Assembly (NCBI GenBank): GCA_043758775.1
Contig: JAYVMU010000002.1
Span: 1-64,000 of the forward strand
DNA: 64,000 bases
Reading direction: 5' to 3'
DNA from: JACMMS01 sp043758775
GTDB lineage: Bacteria; Pseudomonadota; Gammaproteobacteria; Burkholderiales; Methylophilaceae
The notes below the pieces were generated by a model that saw only the letters and a list, made by a program, of their open reading frames with translations, was not told where the DNA came from and ran no database searches. Both the position numbers and the translations under genes were made by a program. Positions 48,587 through 59,169 of the stretch are shown piece by piece; position 1 is the first letter of the stretch; each line of letters starts with the position of its first letter.

Positions 48587-49276
48587 CTATTTCTGCCGCA
48601 CCTCAACTTTGCCATCATCTGCTATTAATATGGTATGCGCTAGCCCACTAAAAATACCATGCTCTATCACGCCAGGAATATTGTTGAGCAGGTGATTTAG
48701 CGTATGACTATCAAGCGCGGCATCAAATGTCATATCTAAAATCAGACTACCGTGACTACTAATACTCAAGCCATCTTTTGCCACATTTTGGCGCAAATCA
48801 CCATGTCCACCAACTGTTTCTATGCTATGTTTTGCCATTTTCCATGCAGTGCTGATGACTTCAATCGGAATAGCGTAATTTGTGCCAATACGGCCTACTA
48901 ATTTAGTTTTATCCGCCACGACAATGAATTGTTTGGCTGCCTTTGCCAGTAGCTTTTCTTTGACTAAATCGTAACCACGGCCCTTGAGTAGCGTCATGTC
49001 AGGCGTGACTTCATCTGCGCCATCCACGTATAAATCAATCGCTGCAATGTGCTCAAGCGCCACTACACTTAACCCCAAGCTTTGCGCTTTGATGGTGCTA
49101 ACAACGGAGCTAGCTACTGTGGTGACTTTTAAGCCTTCTTCAGCTTGGCGACGGGCTAACTCTTGAATGAAATAATTGGCAGTCGACCCAGTACCTAAAC
49201 CAACCAGCATATCATTTTGCACATATTTCGCAGCGTGAATGGCGACTAATTCTTTATCATTCATGATGTTCTCCAA
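48587..49276 (-). CDS. rpiA: Ribose-5-phosphate isomerase A
   Basis: Interconverts ribose 5-phosphate and ribulose 5-phosphate in the pentose-phosphate pathway, and hence in the ribulose-monophosphate context of a methylotroph. It is 229 residues, or 225 from Met5 (NDKELVAIHAA). Family motifs are VGLGTGSTANYF, DLYVDGADEVTPDM, LKGRGYDLVKEKLLA and VADKTKLVGRIG. ATGs at 49276 and 49264 are both possible; the latter fits the family start better. It is divergent from mfd, with a 149-base gap for both promoters. Confidence 0.95.
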   Translation of the reverse strand: MENIMNDKELVAIHAAKYVQNDMLVGLGTGSTANYFIQELARRQAEEGLKVTTVASSVVSTIKAQSLGLSVVALEHIAAIDLYVDGADEVTPDMTLLKGRGYDLVKEKLLAKAAKQFIVVADKTKLVGRIGTNYAIPIEVISTAWKMAKHSIETVGGHGDLRQNVAKDGLSISSHGSLILDMTFDAALDSHTLNHLLNNIPGVIEHGIFSGLAHTILIADDGKVEVRQK

Positions 49277-49425
49277 TAATCTTATTTATTTTATATGCGA
49301 CACTTAAATGTATATGCATTAAGATTTTATATTTAGCTAGCAGTTATAATACTACCTTAATCGTCAATCTAGCGTTTTTAAACTAGTATTAAGTCCACTC
49401 AAACAAAGTCGTAAAATTAAAAGAC

Positions 49426-52400
49426 ATGCATTTAACCATACCGTCCATTGGTCATTCTAGCTGTGTGCAAGTTCACTCAACAGGCTATGATAGTTTAAGT
49501 CTGGCTAATCTGGCTATGCAATTAGCACAATTAACAGCCAAAACGCCATTGGTGATTATCACGGCAAGTGCTTTTGAAGCGCAGCGACTACTAGAAGAAC
49601 TGCCGTGGTTTGCGCCTGGTTTAAGTGTGCATTTGTTGCCTGATTGGGAAACACTGCCATATGACCACTTTTCACCGCACCCTGACTTGATTTCAGAGCG
49701 TTTAGCTACACTCTATCAAATCTCGCAAAATACTTGCGATGTGATTATTGTGCCAATTGGCACTGCACTCATTCGCTTACCAGCACAGTCGTATTTGGCA
49801 GCGCATAGTTTTATGCTGAAAAAAGGCCAAAAACTGGATTTAGAAGCCTTGCGTCTTCAATGCGCGCAAGCGGGCTACCATCATGTAAGTCAAGTTATTA
49901 GCCCCGGTGAGTTTAGTGTACGTGGCGGTTTAATCGATTTATTCCCCATGGGAGGCGTGTTGCCTTATCGCTTAGATTTGTTTGATGATGAGATTGAGTC
50001 CATCCGCACGTTTGATATTGATACACAGCGTAGTTTGTATCCCGTTCCAGAAATTAGATTGTTGCCCGCGCGTGAGTTCCCCTTGGATGAGAAAGGTATT
50101 GCCCGTTTTAGAAGTCAATTTAGAGAGATTTTTGAAGGTGATCCATCGCGTGCAAAAATCTATAAAGATGTCAGCAAGGGTATAGCCACTGGCGGTATCG
50201 AGTGGTATTTACCACTGTTTTTTGAACAAACAGCAACGGTGCTGGAATATCTGCCGAAAAAAGCGGTACTTTGCCTGCATGGTAATTTAGATGGCGCGGC
50301 ACAAAGTTTCTGGCGTGAAGCGCAATCACGCTATCGCTTGCTTGCGCATGATGTAGAACGACCCATTATTGCGCCAGAACTATTGTTAATTAAAGCAGAT
50401 GGCTTTTTTAAAAGTACACATGAGTTTGCAACTTTACATCTGGGTATTGATGCCAAAATTGATAGCTCTGCAGATGCTGCTGTAGATGCTCCGAGTACAT
50501 CAATCTTGCCAGCGCTGGATATTGAGCGCCGCGCGGAGCAGCCATTACATAAATTACAAACATTTATAACGACCAATAAGCAACGCATACTCATCGCTGC
50601 GGAAAGCTTAGGCCGCCGTGAAACCATGGCGCAATTGTTTGCCGAACATGGGCTTAACATCCCTGTTTGTGAGACTTGGGCTGAATTCCAGCAAAGTGAT
50701 GAGCGCCTAATGCTAGGCGTTTCAACTTTGCATGCAGGCTTTCTAACGCCCAATCTTAAGCCTGTCGCTGCTAATTTTGCCATTATTACGGAAGCTGAGC
50801 TTTATGCTGCTACGGTGCGTCAGCAACGTCGACGCGAAAAAGAAAAAGCGCGTAATACGGAAGGCATGCTCAAAGACTTATCTGAGCTACGTGAAAACGA
50901 CCCAGTCGTGCATGAGCAACATGGGGTAGGGCGTTACAGAGGTTTATTAAACTTTGATTTTGGTGAAGGTGAAACCGAGTTCTTACTGTTGGAATATTAT
51001 GGTGACGATAAACTTTACGTACCGGTTTCGCAGCTATTTCTCATCTCTCGTTATTCAGGTGGACCACCAGAGTCAGCGCCATTACATCGTTTAGGTTCTG
51101 GGCATTGGGAAAAAGCCAAGAAAAAAGCCCTTAAACAAATCCGTGATACCGCGGCAGAACTATTGAATTTATATGCACAGCGTGCCGCCCGTAAAGGCCA
51201 TGCATTCAAGTTAAGTTTGCAAGATTACGAAGCATTTTGCGAAGGCTTTCCGTTTGAAGAAACACCAGACCAACTTGAAGCGATTGAAAATGTCATTAAG
51301 GATATGCAATCCGGTCGCCCGATGGATAGGTTGGTTTGTGGTGATGTGGGCTTTGGCAAAACGGAAGTTGCGCTGCGTGCTGCGTTTGTCGCTGTGATGG
51401 GTGGACGCCAAGTCGCTGTGCTTGTGCCAACGACTTTATTGGCCGAGCAACATTACAATACTTTTACTGATCGCTTTGCCGAATGGCCGATTAAAATCGC
51501 TGAAATTTCGCGTTTTAGAACGGCCAAAGAGCAAACTGAGGCACTGAAAGGTTTAGAAGAAGGCAAGATTGATATTATTATCGGTACGCATCGTTTGATT
51601 CAAAAAGATGTGAAATTTAAGAATCTGGGCCTATCAATCTTAGATGAAGAACACCGTTTTGGTGTGCGCCAAAAAGAACAGCTAAAAGCTATGCGTGCTG
51701 AGGTGGACGTGCTGACGCTTACCGCCACACCTATACCGCGTACTTTGAGCATGGCGATGGAAGGCTTGCGTGAATTCTCCGTTATTAGTACGCCGCCACA
51801 AAAACGCTTAAGCATCAAAACATTCCATACGGATTATTCTGAAGGCATTATTCATGAAGCTGTTACGCGTGAATTTAAACGTGGAGGCCAAGTTTATTTC
51901 TTGCATAATGAAGTGGATACCATTCATAGTATGCGTGAAAAATTAGAACGTATTTTGCCAGAAGCGCGCATTGCCATTGCTCATGGACAGCTACGTGAGC
52001 GCGAGCTAGAGCATGTGATGCGCGACTTTTATCATCAACGTTCTAATTTATTATTGTGCACGACCATTATTGAAACAGGTATTGACGTACCCACAGCTAA
52101 TACCATTATCATGAATAAAGCCGATATGTTCGGCCTAGCACAGTTGCATCAATTACGTGGGCGAGTAGGGCGCAGCCATCATCAAGCTTATGCCTACTTG
52201 CTGACTGACCCCGACCGTAAAATCACGGCGCAAGCTAAAAAGCGTTTAGATGCGATTCAGTTGCTGGAAGACTTGGGCGCCGGTTTCCATTTGGCGATGC
52301 ATGATTTAGAGATTCGTGGTGCGGGTGAACTGCTAGGTGATAGCCAAAGTGGTGAGATGCAAGAGATTGGTTTTACGCTGTATGCTGACATGCTCAATCA

Positions 52401-52887
52401 TGCAGTGAAGCAGCTTAAAGCGGGTAAGGAGCCAGATTTAAACGCACCATTAGGCGTGACTACGGAAATCAATCTACACACGCCAGCTTTGCTAACTAAT
52501 GATTACTGCCCAGATGTACATGAGCGCTTGGTGTTGTATAAGCGCCTCGCCAATTGTACGGATGATGATCAGCTAGATGCCATGCAAGAGGAGTTGATAG
52601 ATCGCTTTGGTTTATTGCCAGAACAGGGCGAAACCTTGTTGGCATGCCATCGCTTGCGTATCGCCGCTAAGCCACTAGGTATTAATAAGATTGATGCGAG
52701 TGATGGTGCCATTCAGTTACACTTTAATCAGAACACTGAACTAGACCCAATCAAGCTTATCGCCTTATTACAGCGCGACAGGCGCTGTCGTATGAATGGA
52801 CCTGATAAGCTCAGAATTACCGTGCAATATACTGACGTGCAAGCACGGGCGGATTTTATTAAGATTCTGTTAAAAGAGTTTAGCTAA
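49426..52887 (+). CDS. mfd: Transcription-repair coupling factor
   Basis: DNA translocase of 1153 residues that removes stalled RNA polymerase and recruits UvrA. The N-terminal UvrB-homology module (about 1-350) precedes the RNAP-interaction domain (about 470-560, NDPVVHEQHGVGRYRG). The RecG-like motor follows, with Walker A GDVGFGKTE (about 640-648), LDEEHRFGVRQKEQ and GRVGRSHHQAYAYL. The C-terminal TRCF domain is about 990-1140. It is complete, with no lesions. In many betaproteobacteria ispD-ispF lie next to mfd; here they are far upstream. Confidence 0.97.
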   Translation: MHLTIPSIGHSSCVQVHSTGYDSLSLANLAMQLAQLTAKTPLVIITASAFEAQRLLEELPWFAPGLSVHLLPDWETLPYDHFSPHPDLISERLATLYQISQNTCDVIIVPIGTALIRLPAQSYLAAHSFMLKKGQKLDLEALRLQCAQAGYHHVSQVISPGEFSVRGGLIDLFPMGGVLPYRLDLFDDEIESIRTFDIDTQRSLYPVPEIRLLPAREFPLDEKGIARFRSQFREIFEGDPSRAKIYKDVSKGIATGGIEWYLPLFFEQTATVLEYLPKKAVLCLHGNLDGAAQSFWREAQSRYRLLAHDVERPIIAPELLLIKADGFFKSTHEFATLHLGIDAKIDSSADAAVDAPSTSILPALDIERRAEQPLHKLQTFITTNKQRILIAAESLGRRETMAQLFAEHGLNIPVCETWAEFQQSDERLMLGVSTLHAGFLTPNLKPVAANFAIITEAELYAATVRQQRRREKEKARNTEGMLKDLSELRENDPVVHEQHGVGRYRGLLNFDFGEGETEFLLLEYYGDDKLYVPVSQLFLISRYSGGPPESAPLHRLGSGHWEKAKKKALKQIRDTAAELLNLYAQRAARKGHAFKLSLQDYEAFCEGFPFEETPDQLEAIENVIKDMQSGRPMDRLVCGDVGFGKTEVALRAAFVAVMGGRQVAVLVPTTLLAEQHYNTFTDRFAEWPIKIAEISRFRTAKEQTEALKGLEEGKIDIIIGTHRLIQKDVKFKNLGLSILDEEHRFGVRQKEQLKAMRAEVDVLTLTATPIPRTLSMAMEGLREFSVISTPPQKRLSIKTFHTDYSEGIIHEAVTREFKRGGQVYFLHNEVDTIHSMREKLERILPEARIAIAHGQLRERELEHVMRDFYHQRSNLLLCTTIIETGIDVPTANTIIMNKADMFGLAQLHQLRGRVGRSHHQAYAYLLTDPDRKITAQAKKRLDAIQLLEDLGAGFHLAMHDLEIRGAGELLGDSQSGEMQEIGFTLYADMLNHAVKQLKAGKEPDLNAPLGVTTEINLHTPALLTNDYCPDVHERLVLYKRLANCTDDDQLDAMQEELIDRFGLLPEQGETLLACHRLRIAAKPLGINKIDASDGAIQLHFNQNTELDPIKLIALLQRDRRCRMNGPDKLRITVQYTDVQARADFIKILLKEFS

Positions 52888-52901
52888 TCTTATGACTAAA
52901 G

Positions 52902-52923
52902 CAGGCTAATTAAAACTAGCCTG
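52902..52923. terminator. Small hairpin between mfd and the OmpA-type gene
   Basis: Arms caggcta (52902-52908) and tagcctg (52917-52923) pair perfectly over 7 bp with an 8-base AT loop. It sits between the convergent stops of mfd and the OmpA-type lipoprotein gene. No long T-run follows, so activity is uncertain. Confidence 0.4.
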
Positions 52924-52943
52924 AGTTCAGCCGCTATTACTGA

Positions 52944-53963
52944 TTATTTTTTACCTTGCACAACCAACTCTACACGCCTGTCACCTTGTAAGCAGCTAAT
53001 ACGTTTTTCATGCTTTTTCTTTGTTGAACAATCACTTACAGAATCTGATGCACCATGCCCAATAGCAGTAATGGTCGCTTTAACGCCATGTAGGCTCATG
53101 TAATCGCGTACAGCATTGGCACGTGCTTCAGATAGTTTCTGATTATAGCTTTTTGAGCCGATTTCATCAGCGTAACCATGAATTTCGATGCTTTCTACCT
53201 GCTGCCAAGTGCTGATATCAGCAATCAGTTTGTCTAGCTTATGTTTTCCACCAAGCACTAAATGCTCAATATTGGATTGATTAAATGCAAATAGTGCATC
53301 TGCAGAAAAGCTATATTTCTCTACAATCACTTCAGTTATCGAACTTGTAGCCGGGTGTTCTGTTGGCGCGGTGGTGTCCGCCAATGACGCGCATTGTTTA
53401 ATCGCTTGCTCGGCTTCAAATGCTAAATTATCCGCGACTTCACTACTGGTTTTTGCATGACTCCAACCCGCCTCCCAATAATCATGGCCTGTCCAAATCA
53501 GTTGTACATCTAAATTGGCAAGAGTTTTGGCGCCACAAGCGAAATAGGGACTTTGTTTAAGTGCTGAAGATTTTTCCCATAGGTCATCACGTACTTTTTC
53601 GCTACCACTAATAATGGGTGTTTCTAAACCCACAGTACTTGCATCTGCGCCTGATTTAAGGGCGTTAATGATCTGTTCTGCTTCATGAATCGCACCAATA
53701 ATGACATCAGTTTTGTCGTCCTCATAATATTCATTCAATGCAAAGTCTAGCCATGAGATCGCTTTGTTTGGTGCATAGGCTGCGGCACCAGTTTTATCAG
53801 CTGCTAGAGTTTTTGCCTCTTTCTGTAAAGTTTGAATATGGACTAATTGTGCTGATTTGACTTTGCTCGCCTCATCTAAACTTGCACAAGAGGCCAACCA
53901 AAAACCCATGAAAACCAATGCCAATAATCGCATTAGTTTTTGATGCTTAAGTTTCTCACTCAT
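52944..53963 (-). CDS. OmpA-family lipoprotein at the end of the DUF11 cluster
   Basis: A 339-residue predicted outer-membrane lipoprotein. The signal ends with the lipobox LASC (Cys26), followed by ASLDEASKVKSAQLVH. A helical domain (about 30-200) is predicted to form bundles; I do not recognise it. The OmpA_C peptidoglycan-binding domain (about 215-336) contains IEIHGYADEIGSKSYNQKLS and ARANAVRDYMSLHG. The pair of Cys in VSDCSTKKKHEKRISCLQGD may form a disulfide. It starts 41 bases downstream of the giant DUF11/barrel gene on the same strand. It is therefore probably its operon partner, tying it to the cell wall. Confidence 0.85.
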   Translation of the reverse strand: MSEKLKHQKLMRLLALVFMGFWLASCASLDEASKVKSAQLVHIQTLQKEAKTLAADKTGAAAYAPNKAISWLDFALNEYYEDDKTDVIIGAIHEAEQIINALKSGADASTVGLETPIISGSEKVRDDLWEKSSALKQSPYFACGAKTLANLDVQLIWTGHDYWEAGWSHAKTSSEVADNLAFEAEQAIKQCASLADTTAPTEHPATSSITEVIVEKYSFSADALFAFNQSNIEHLVLGGKHKLDKLIADISTWQQVESIEIHGYADEIGSKSYNQKLSEARANAVRDYMSLHGVKATITAIGHGASDSVSDCSTKKKHEKRISCLQGDRRVELVVQGKK

Positions 53964-54004
53964 TCCAATCCTTCAATAACATTTAGCTTTTTAATACATT
54001 TAGG

Positions 54005-57000
54005 TTATTTGCGTTCTAATGGGTTTGCAGTATTAGGCTTGTTCAAGCCCAAAGTGTCTTGATCAAATTTCACACGTACATTGAAATAGAAGCCTTTAAC
54101 GCGATATTCAGCATCACTAAAATCATTGTCCGTAAAGCCTCTAATATTATAGCCTACAGATACCCAGGCATTTTCCATCACGTTATAGCCTACCGATGTG
54201 CCTATCGCATAGTCACGCTGGCCACCATTCCAAGAATGCAACATGCTGCCATGTATACCCACGTCCCATTTAGCGGTCACGTCGTAACGTAATTCTACGC
54301 CTAACAAATCTGTGTAGCCTTTATAACTACTACCACTGATATCATCTATCACATATTTGGAACCATACTGCAAGGCAATTTGCATATGGCGATTTGGCAT
54401 ATAGTTCGCATTAAAATTATTCACTAATTTTTTGGCATTATCTCCATTGATAATATCGGCAGTATTATTAGAGATATAGTCCAAGCGATCTAGCCAAATT
54501 AGGCTAGAGTCGTTTGGACGATAGGCCGCACTCACGCGTATATCGAGGTCGGTACTATTGATAGTATTGGCTGATGTTCCACTAATATCGGTATAAGTAA
54601 ATCCTGCTGCTACAGAGCGACCTCCATCCAAGTTACGTTGAATGCCCGCCAACAGATTCACTTTGTCATCTGTGCTACTTGTACGATATTCCGCACGGCT
54701 GTTGGCGCTCCACAGTTTATCGCTATAGTGTGCACCAATTGAAGCAGCAGTGAAGTCACTGGTATCACCCGCAACACCGTTAAGTCCACCACCACTCACT
54801 AAAGGCACATTGGTGTTAAGTTGAGTGCCGGTATTTTTAACGGTTTGACTGCGATCGAGGCCAGCATCCGCTTGCCAATGCTCATTGATTTGCCATCTTT
54901 GTGTCAGCCCCATACTTGCAAATAAGCGATCACTGTCCTGCTGTATCTCATTACCCAACGCAGCCGACATCTCACCACCTTGCCAAGGGTTGGTGCGCAT
55001 TCCAACACGTGTGGTATTTGCCTTGATATTTGTTCCTTCAGCAAACTCTTGGGTAGCAAATAAAGTGGTTTGTTGATTTAATTTGTAATCGGCACCTAAG
55101 CGTAAACTATTGGGGAAATCACTGCTTTCACTACTTCCAGAAATTGAAGTTGCAACATCTGCATGCAATACTAGTTTTTTCTCAAACAGCGCATAACTGA
55201 CTCCAGCAATTGCTTGTTTACTTGTTTGTGTAGTTGGGTCCGATGAGTTATTGGTTTGTACATTATTATCTTGCACCACACGCAGGCCTGCATCTGCGGT
55301 AAGCGCGTCTTTTTGCCATTGTACTTTTGCATCAGCAACATTGCGTTTTTCGCCTGTGCTAAGTGTTTCTTGCTGATAGGCTTCGCTTTGCAATTGTGTT
55401 TCGAGATTTAATTTATAGGTGCCATCTGCACCCATTTTACGGGTGCCATTCTCACCGGCGGCTTGTTGACCCAAGCCAAAACCAGATTGTTGTTCACGCG
55501 CGTAGACTCTGGCATTGGTCTTTTCATCTTGACGTGTCGCCTCTACCAGCCATGCATCGCCACTATTTTTTACACCACTAAGAGTGCTACTAGTCTCTGC
55601 ATACTCTGTGCGAATTTTAGTTTTAGCATCGTAATTATAGGTAGCATCCACTCCAGTTAAATTGCCGATGTTGCCTACGTTGCCTTCATGTATATGAGTA
55701 AGGCCAATCTCTGTTTGCTCGTTTGGCTTATAAGCAGCACGTCCACCATAGCTTAATTTTGCATCTTTGTTATCATCAGATTCATATTCAGCCACGATGT
55801 AGGTCGGGTTTAAATTAGAGTCAAACGTCTGTATCGGCTGATGGAAAAACAGTGTGCCTAGGATAGGGTCAATGTCGTAATCCAAATAACGTTGAAGGCT
55901 TTGCGAATTAATAATCACCTCGTTATGGAAACGATCGCGTGTTTCAATCGTGATTTTGTCCGAGTTTTGTACAATATTACCGCTAGTTAAATGGTACAAG
56001 CCTGATGTGCCATCACCACGAATCTCGTCGCGTTTAAAAGCTTGTGAGGTTTGGGTAGCGAAAGCATTGTAAGAGAATTGCTTACCTTTATATTCTGATT
56101 TCACACCATTTAATGTACGGCTATAGCGTGATAACTCAGTCACGGTGAGGCCGGTGTCATAATCACCAAACATCGCATAGAACTGGCTCTTTTCAATTTT
56201 TAGGTACAATTTACTTGCGCTGGCAGCGTCAAATTGTGGCTGTGTTGCATCAGCATATAAAGTGTAGTATTGATTAGGATCAATCGCCTGTTTTAGGTTG
56301 TTTGGGTTTTGGCCACGCTGTTTAGCGGAATCGTAAGACATGGTTAATAAATATTCACCTTTAATGGTACCTTTGGCATAAAACGCAACGCGGTTTTGAT
56401 CAAACAATTGATCCGCTGCGCCAGAATTGCTCAGCGCGGTCATATTGCCAGATAATTTTTTGCCTTCTGCAGTACCTTCTGCAAAGCCCACCAATACCCA
56501 GTCACGCTGACCTGGTGCCAGCCATGCGCGGATTTCATTGAGTGGTTTAGAAGAATTACTTTGTATTGAGTTGCCAAAATCAAAGCTCAGCACCACTTCA
56601 CCCGTTTGTGTCGTTGGCATCAGCTCAATGTTTGCAATGCCATCAGCGCCAATTTCAAAATGTGCTTTGCCGCCTGGTCTAGCGGCGAGTGGTTCCCGTT
56701 GAATTTGCTCAAACTGGCTAAGTGTTTGATAAGGGGCGTTAATTTGAAATTCGCCTACCACGCCACGACGCACGGGTTTGCCAGCGTCGTCTAACATACG
56801 TACCGCAATCACGGGCCTGGTTTTGCCATCTGCCAACAAATGTGACAGCTTTTCATCGAACTCTGCATGTGCAATTGAAACACCATAGTGAATCGTGCGC
56901 TTCTCTTCAAATACCGTTTTACCCTCTTTATCGGTAATAGTCACATTTAGCAAGTTGTCACCATTTTTAATCGGAATCGCACTCCAAGTAGAAAGCATCA

Positions 57001-59149
57001 CAGTTTTTGTTGAGTTTTGAAGTGACCCATCAAAATTTAATCCACTTACCTTTTCACCATTCACTTTAATAGTCACGACTTGGCCTGGTGCATGCTTAAT
57101 AGCTGCTTTAATCACTGGCAATGCCGGTTGGAAGTTAGCTTGAGGATGCAACCATTCCACTCCAGCAGTAGCAGTTGCAAGCCATTCTGTGTTGTAGGGT
57201 AGTTTCTCAATCAATTGCAGTTGGCGTTGGTTTGCACCATCTGTTGGCAAGGCTTCTGGTTTGCTGGTGTCCTCTTTTGCACCGGCTATTTTCTGTACAT
57301 AAAAATTAGCGCGCCACATCGTACCACCTTGAATATTCACAAATTGTGAATAATTACGACCAGCAAAGCGGCTATTGGCTTCACAAGTCATTACTTCATA
57401 ATTGCTAGGTAATGAATCTTTGTCCAGTTGCACCACGTGCGTACCTGGCCTGATGTTATCTGCATGCCAACGACCGTCTTTATCTGTGGTGATGTACGTG
57501 CCGTCCTCAAGTAATATGCGTACGCCTTGCAAGCCGACTAAATCATCTTCCACTTTGCTATTGCAGCCCACAATCACACGGCCAACCAATAATGATTTGC
57601 TGCGATACAAATCTTCATTTACAGTCACGCTTGCGTGCGCAATATTTGAGCTTTGGCTAGTCGAATAAGCGATATTATCGGCCAATCCTAATTTAGTTCC
57701 TGCCGCCACCTCTGCCACATAATTCAGCGTTACGGTTGCACCTGCGGCGATAGTGCCAATATTAAAGCTCGGTGTTTGGCCATCTTTAGAGATATTTGGC
57801 TCGGCAATCGCAACACCGTTTAATCTGACTGATTTTTTGGTGTAGCGAAAACCTTGTGGAAAGGTATCTGCAATCACTACATTATTGGCAACTGTTGCTG
57901 CAGCATTTTGAATAGTGATGCTATATGGTACAAAATCGCCAATGGCCACCAATGTTTTAGTCGTCGTTTTATTAATTACCAAACTACCACCAATGGTATG
58001 TGAATCTAAAGGCACATCAATTTTAACTGCTGGCCCAGGATTGAGTGGGAAAGCGCCACCATATGAAGCGCCAGTGCCAATGGGGCCAACGACGACAAAG
58101 CCTGCAGCGGGTGCAGCATTAGTAGAAGGGAATACATAACTACCTGGCGGTAAAATACGCAAATGGTAATTGCCAGGTGCTACACGTGGAAAACGATAGC
58201 CACCAGCTACCATCGCTGGGTCGCATATGGTATTGCTTCCCGATATCACTGGTTGCGGCAATGTTGTTGTGCCGTTATCGCACAATACATTGGCAGGCAA
58301 GCCAGTTGCATTGCTGATTAATGTCACTGAAGCGCCATTTGCTGGTACGCCAGTGACACTATCAAACAAGATGCCAAATGGGTCGACCAATGCCTTTGTC
58401 GTCATGGTAATGGGTGCGCCAGCAGGCGGCGTATCAGTATAGCTTGCAGTAATGTTTTGGTTGTCGCCTGCATTCAGTGTGCAATTATTAGGTGCAACCG
58501 CATTGCTGTTGGTTTGAATATACCCGACAAACACCCCTGTGGAAGGCCCGGTTTCGGTTAAGGTTAAGGTTTCTGAATCACCAGATAGTGTAGTGACTGT
58601 CGTTGTAATTGTCTCGGCCACCAGTGGGTTTTTATTTTGATTTAAATCTGTTATCCGAATAAATAATGGGTCGCCATTAGTATAGGTTGTTGTCGGCGCC
58701 AAACTTAATGCGCCCGGCACGGCAAGTCCGCTGGCAGGTGTGGTGATGTAGGTAGGTGCTGGCAAAGATGAACCACCACAGCTCGTCGTGCTAACCTGTT
58801 GTTGAGGGCTTGCACCAGTTGGGTCAAACTGTAAAAACTCAATCTTGATAGGTGAGAGGCCGCCCACGGTAAGCGTGGCAATAGGGCTGGGGATCGATAC
58901 GCTGCTAGCACCGTTATTATAGGTAGCGGTGGCGGTATTGTTAATCACCGTACCAGAGGGCGTTGCTGCCATGGTTATTGTACTTGTTGTAAGCGCTAGG
59001 ATGATTGAAACAAACAACGCTTTATGCTGCACGCGATTGCTTACGCGCAGCATAAAGCGTGCTGGCATTGCGGCCAACACGCTAGGCAACAGCGCACACA
59101 CGTGGCTAGCCGAGTGTGTGCGTGTTATCAGTAGTACTTTTTTTAACAT
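54005..59149 (-). CDS. Giant DUF11/beta-barrel outer-membrane protein
   Basis: A 1714-residue protein. The signal region (about 1-62) ends TITMAA; Met33 is a possible alternative start. Secreted Ig-like parts follow. A domain at about 65-260 contains FIRITDLNQNKNPL and LTLTETGPSTGVFVGYI. A prealbumin-like regulatory domain (about 265-370) includes YRFPRVAPGNYHLRILPPGS. Then come a DUF11 domain (about 385-520), an SdrD_B/carboxypeptidase-regulatory-like domain (about 525-625, TTDKDGRWHADNIRPGTH) and an invasin-like Ig domain (about 770-870). The C-terminal 830 residues are alternating amphipathic strands typical of a large barrel, finishing GFYFNVRVKFD plus an 18-residue tail. Large DUF11-barrel proteins are known only as uncharacterised families. 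It may display or export the small DUF11 proteins encoded upstream (inference). Confidence 0.75.
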   Translation of the reverse strand: MLKKVLLITRTHSASHVCALLPSVLAAMPARFMLRVSNRVQHKALFVSIILALTTSTITMAATPSGTVINNTATATYNNGASSVSIPSPIATLTVGGLSPIKIEFLQFDPTGASPQQQVSTTSCGGSSLPAPTYITTPASGLAVPGALSLAPTTTYTNGDPLFIRITDLNQNKNPLVAETITTTVTTLSGDSETLTLTETGPSTGVFVGYIQTNSNAVAPNNCTLNAGDNQNITASYTDTPPAGAPITMTTKALVDPFGILFDSVTGVPANGASVTLISNATGLPANVLCDNGTTTLPQPVISGSNTICDPAMVAGGYRFPRVAPGNYHLRILPPGSYVFPSTNAAPAAGFVVVGPIGTGASYGGAFPLNPGPAVKIDVPLDSHTIGGSLVINKTTTKTLVAIGDFVPYSITIQNAAATVANNVVIADTFPQGFRYTKKSVRLNGVAIAEPNISKDGQTPSFNIGTIAAGATVTLNYVAEVAAGTKLGLADNIAYSTSQSSNIAHASVTVNEDLYRSKSLLVGRVIVGCNSKVEDDLVGLQGVRILLEDGTYITTDKDGRWHADNIRPGTHVVQLDKDSLPSNYEVMTCEANSRFAGRNYSQFVNIQGGTMWRANFYVQKIAGAKEDTSKPEALPTDGANQRQLQLIEKLPYNTEWLATATAGVEWLHPQANFQPALPVIKAAIKHAPGQVVTIKVNGEKVSGLNFDGSLQNSTKTVMLSTWSAIPIKNGDNLLNVTITDKEGKTVFEEKRTIHYGVSIAHAEFDEKLSHLLADGKTRPVIAVRMLDDAGKPVRRGVVGEFQINAPYQTLSQFEQIQREPLAARPGGKAHFEIGADGIANIELMPTTQTGEVVLSFDFGNSIQSNSSKPLNEIRAWLAPGQRDWVLVGFAEGTAEGKKLSGNMTALSNSGAADQLFDQNRVAFYAKGTIKGEYLLTMSYDSAKQRGQNPNNLKQAIDPNQYYTLYADATQPQFDAASASKLYLKIEKSQFYAMFGDYDTGLTVTELSRYSRTLNGVKSEYKGKQFSYNAFATQTSQAFKRDEIRGDGTSGLYHLTSGNIVQNSDKITIETRDRFHNEVIINSQSLQRYLDYDIDPILGTLFFHQPIQTFDSNLNPTYIVAEYESDDNKDAKLSYGGRAAYKPNEQTEIGLTHIHEGNVGNIGNLTGVDATYNYDAKTKIRTEYAETSSTLSGVKNSGDAWLVEATRQDEKTNARVYAREQQSGFGLGQQAAGENGTRKMGADGTYKLNLETQLQSEAYQQETLSTGEKRNVADAKVQWQKDALTADAGLRVVQDNNVQTNNSSDPTTQTSKQAIAGVSYALFEKKLVLHADVATSISGSSESSDFPNSLRLGADYKLNQQTTLFATQEFAEGTNIKANTTRVGMRTNPWQGGEMSAALGNEIQQDSDRLFASMGLTQRWQINEHWQADAGLDRSQTVKNTGTQLNTNVPLVSGGGLNGVAGDTSDFTAASIGAHYSDKLWSANSRAEYRTSSTDDKVNLLAGIQRNLDGGRSVAAGFTYTDISGTSANTINSTDLDIRVSAAYRPNDSSLIWLDRLDYISNNTADIINGDNAKKLVNNFNANYMPNRHMQIALQYGSKYVIDDISGSSYKGYTDLLGVELRYDVTAKWDVGIHGSMLHSWNGGQRDYAIGTSVGYNVMENAWVSVGYNIRGFTDNDFSDAEYRVKGFYFNVRVKFDQDTLGLNKPNTANPLERK
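59018..59059 (-). repeat. 13- to 14-bp inverted repeat inside the 5' end of the giant gene
   Basis: Arms 59018-59030 (cgctttatgctgc) and 59047-59059 (gcagcataaagcg) are perfect reverse complements, extendable by one A-T pair, with a 16-base spacer. The hairpin contains codon Met33 (59053-59051) of the giant DUF11 gene. Its meaning is unknown. Confidence 0.8.
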
Positions 59150-59169
59150 TTAAATATTTTCAACACGCA

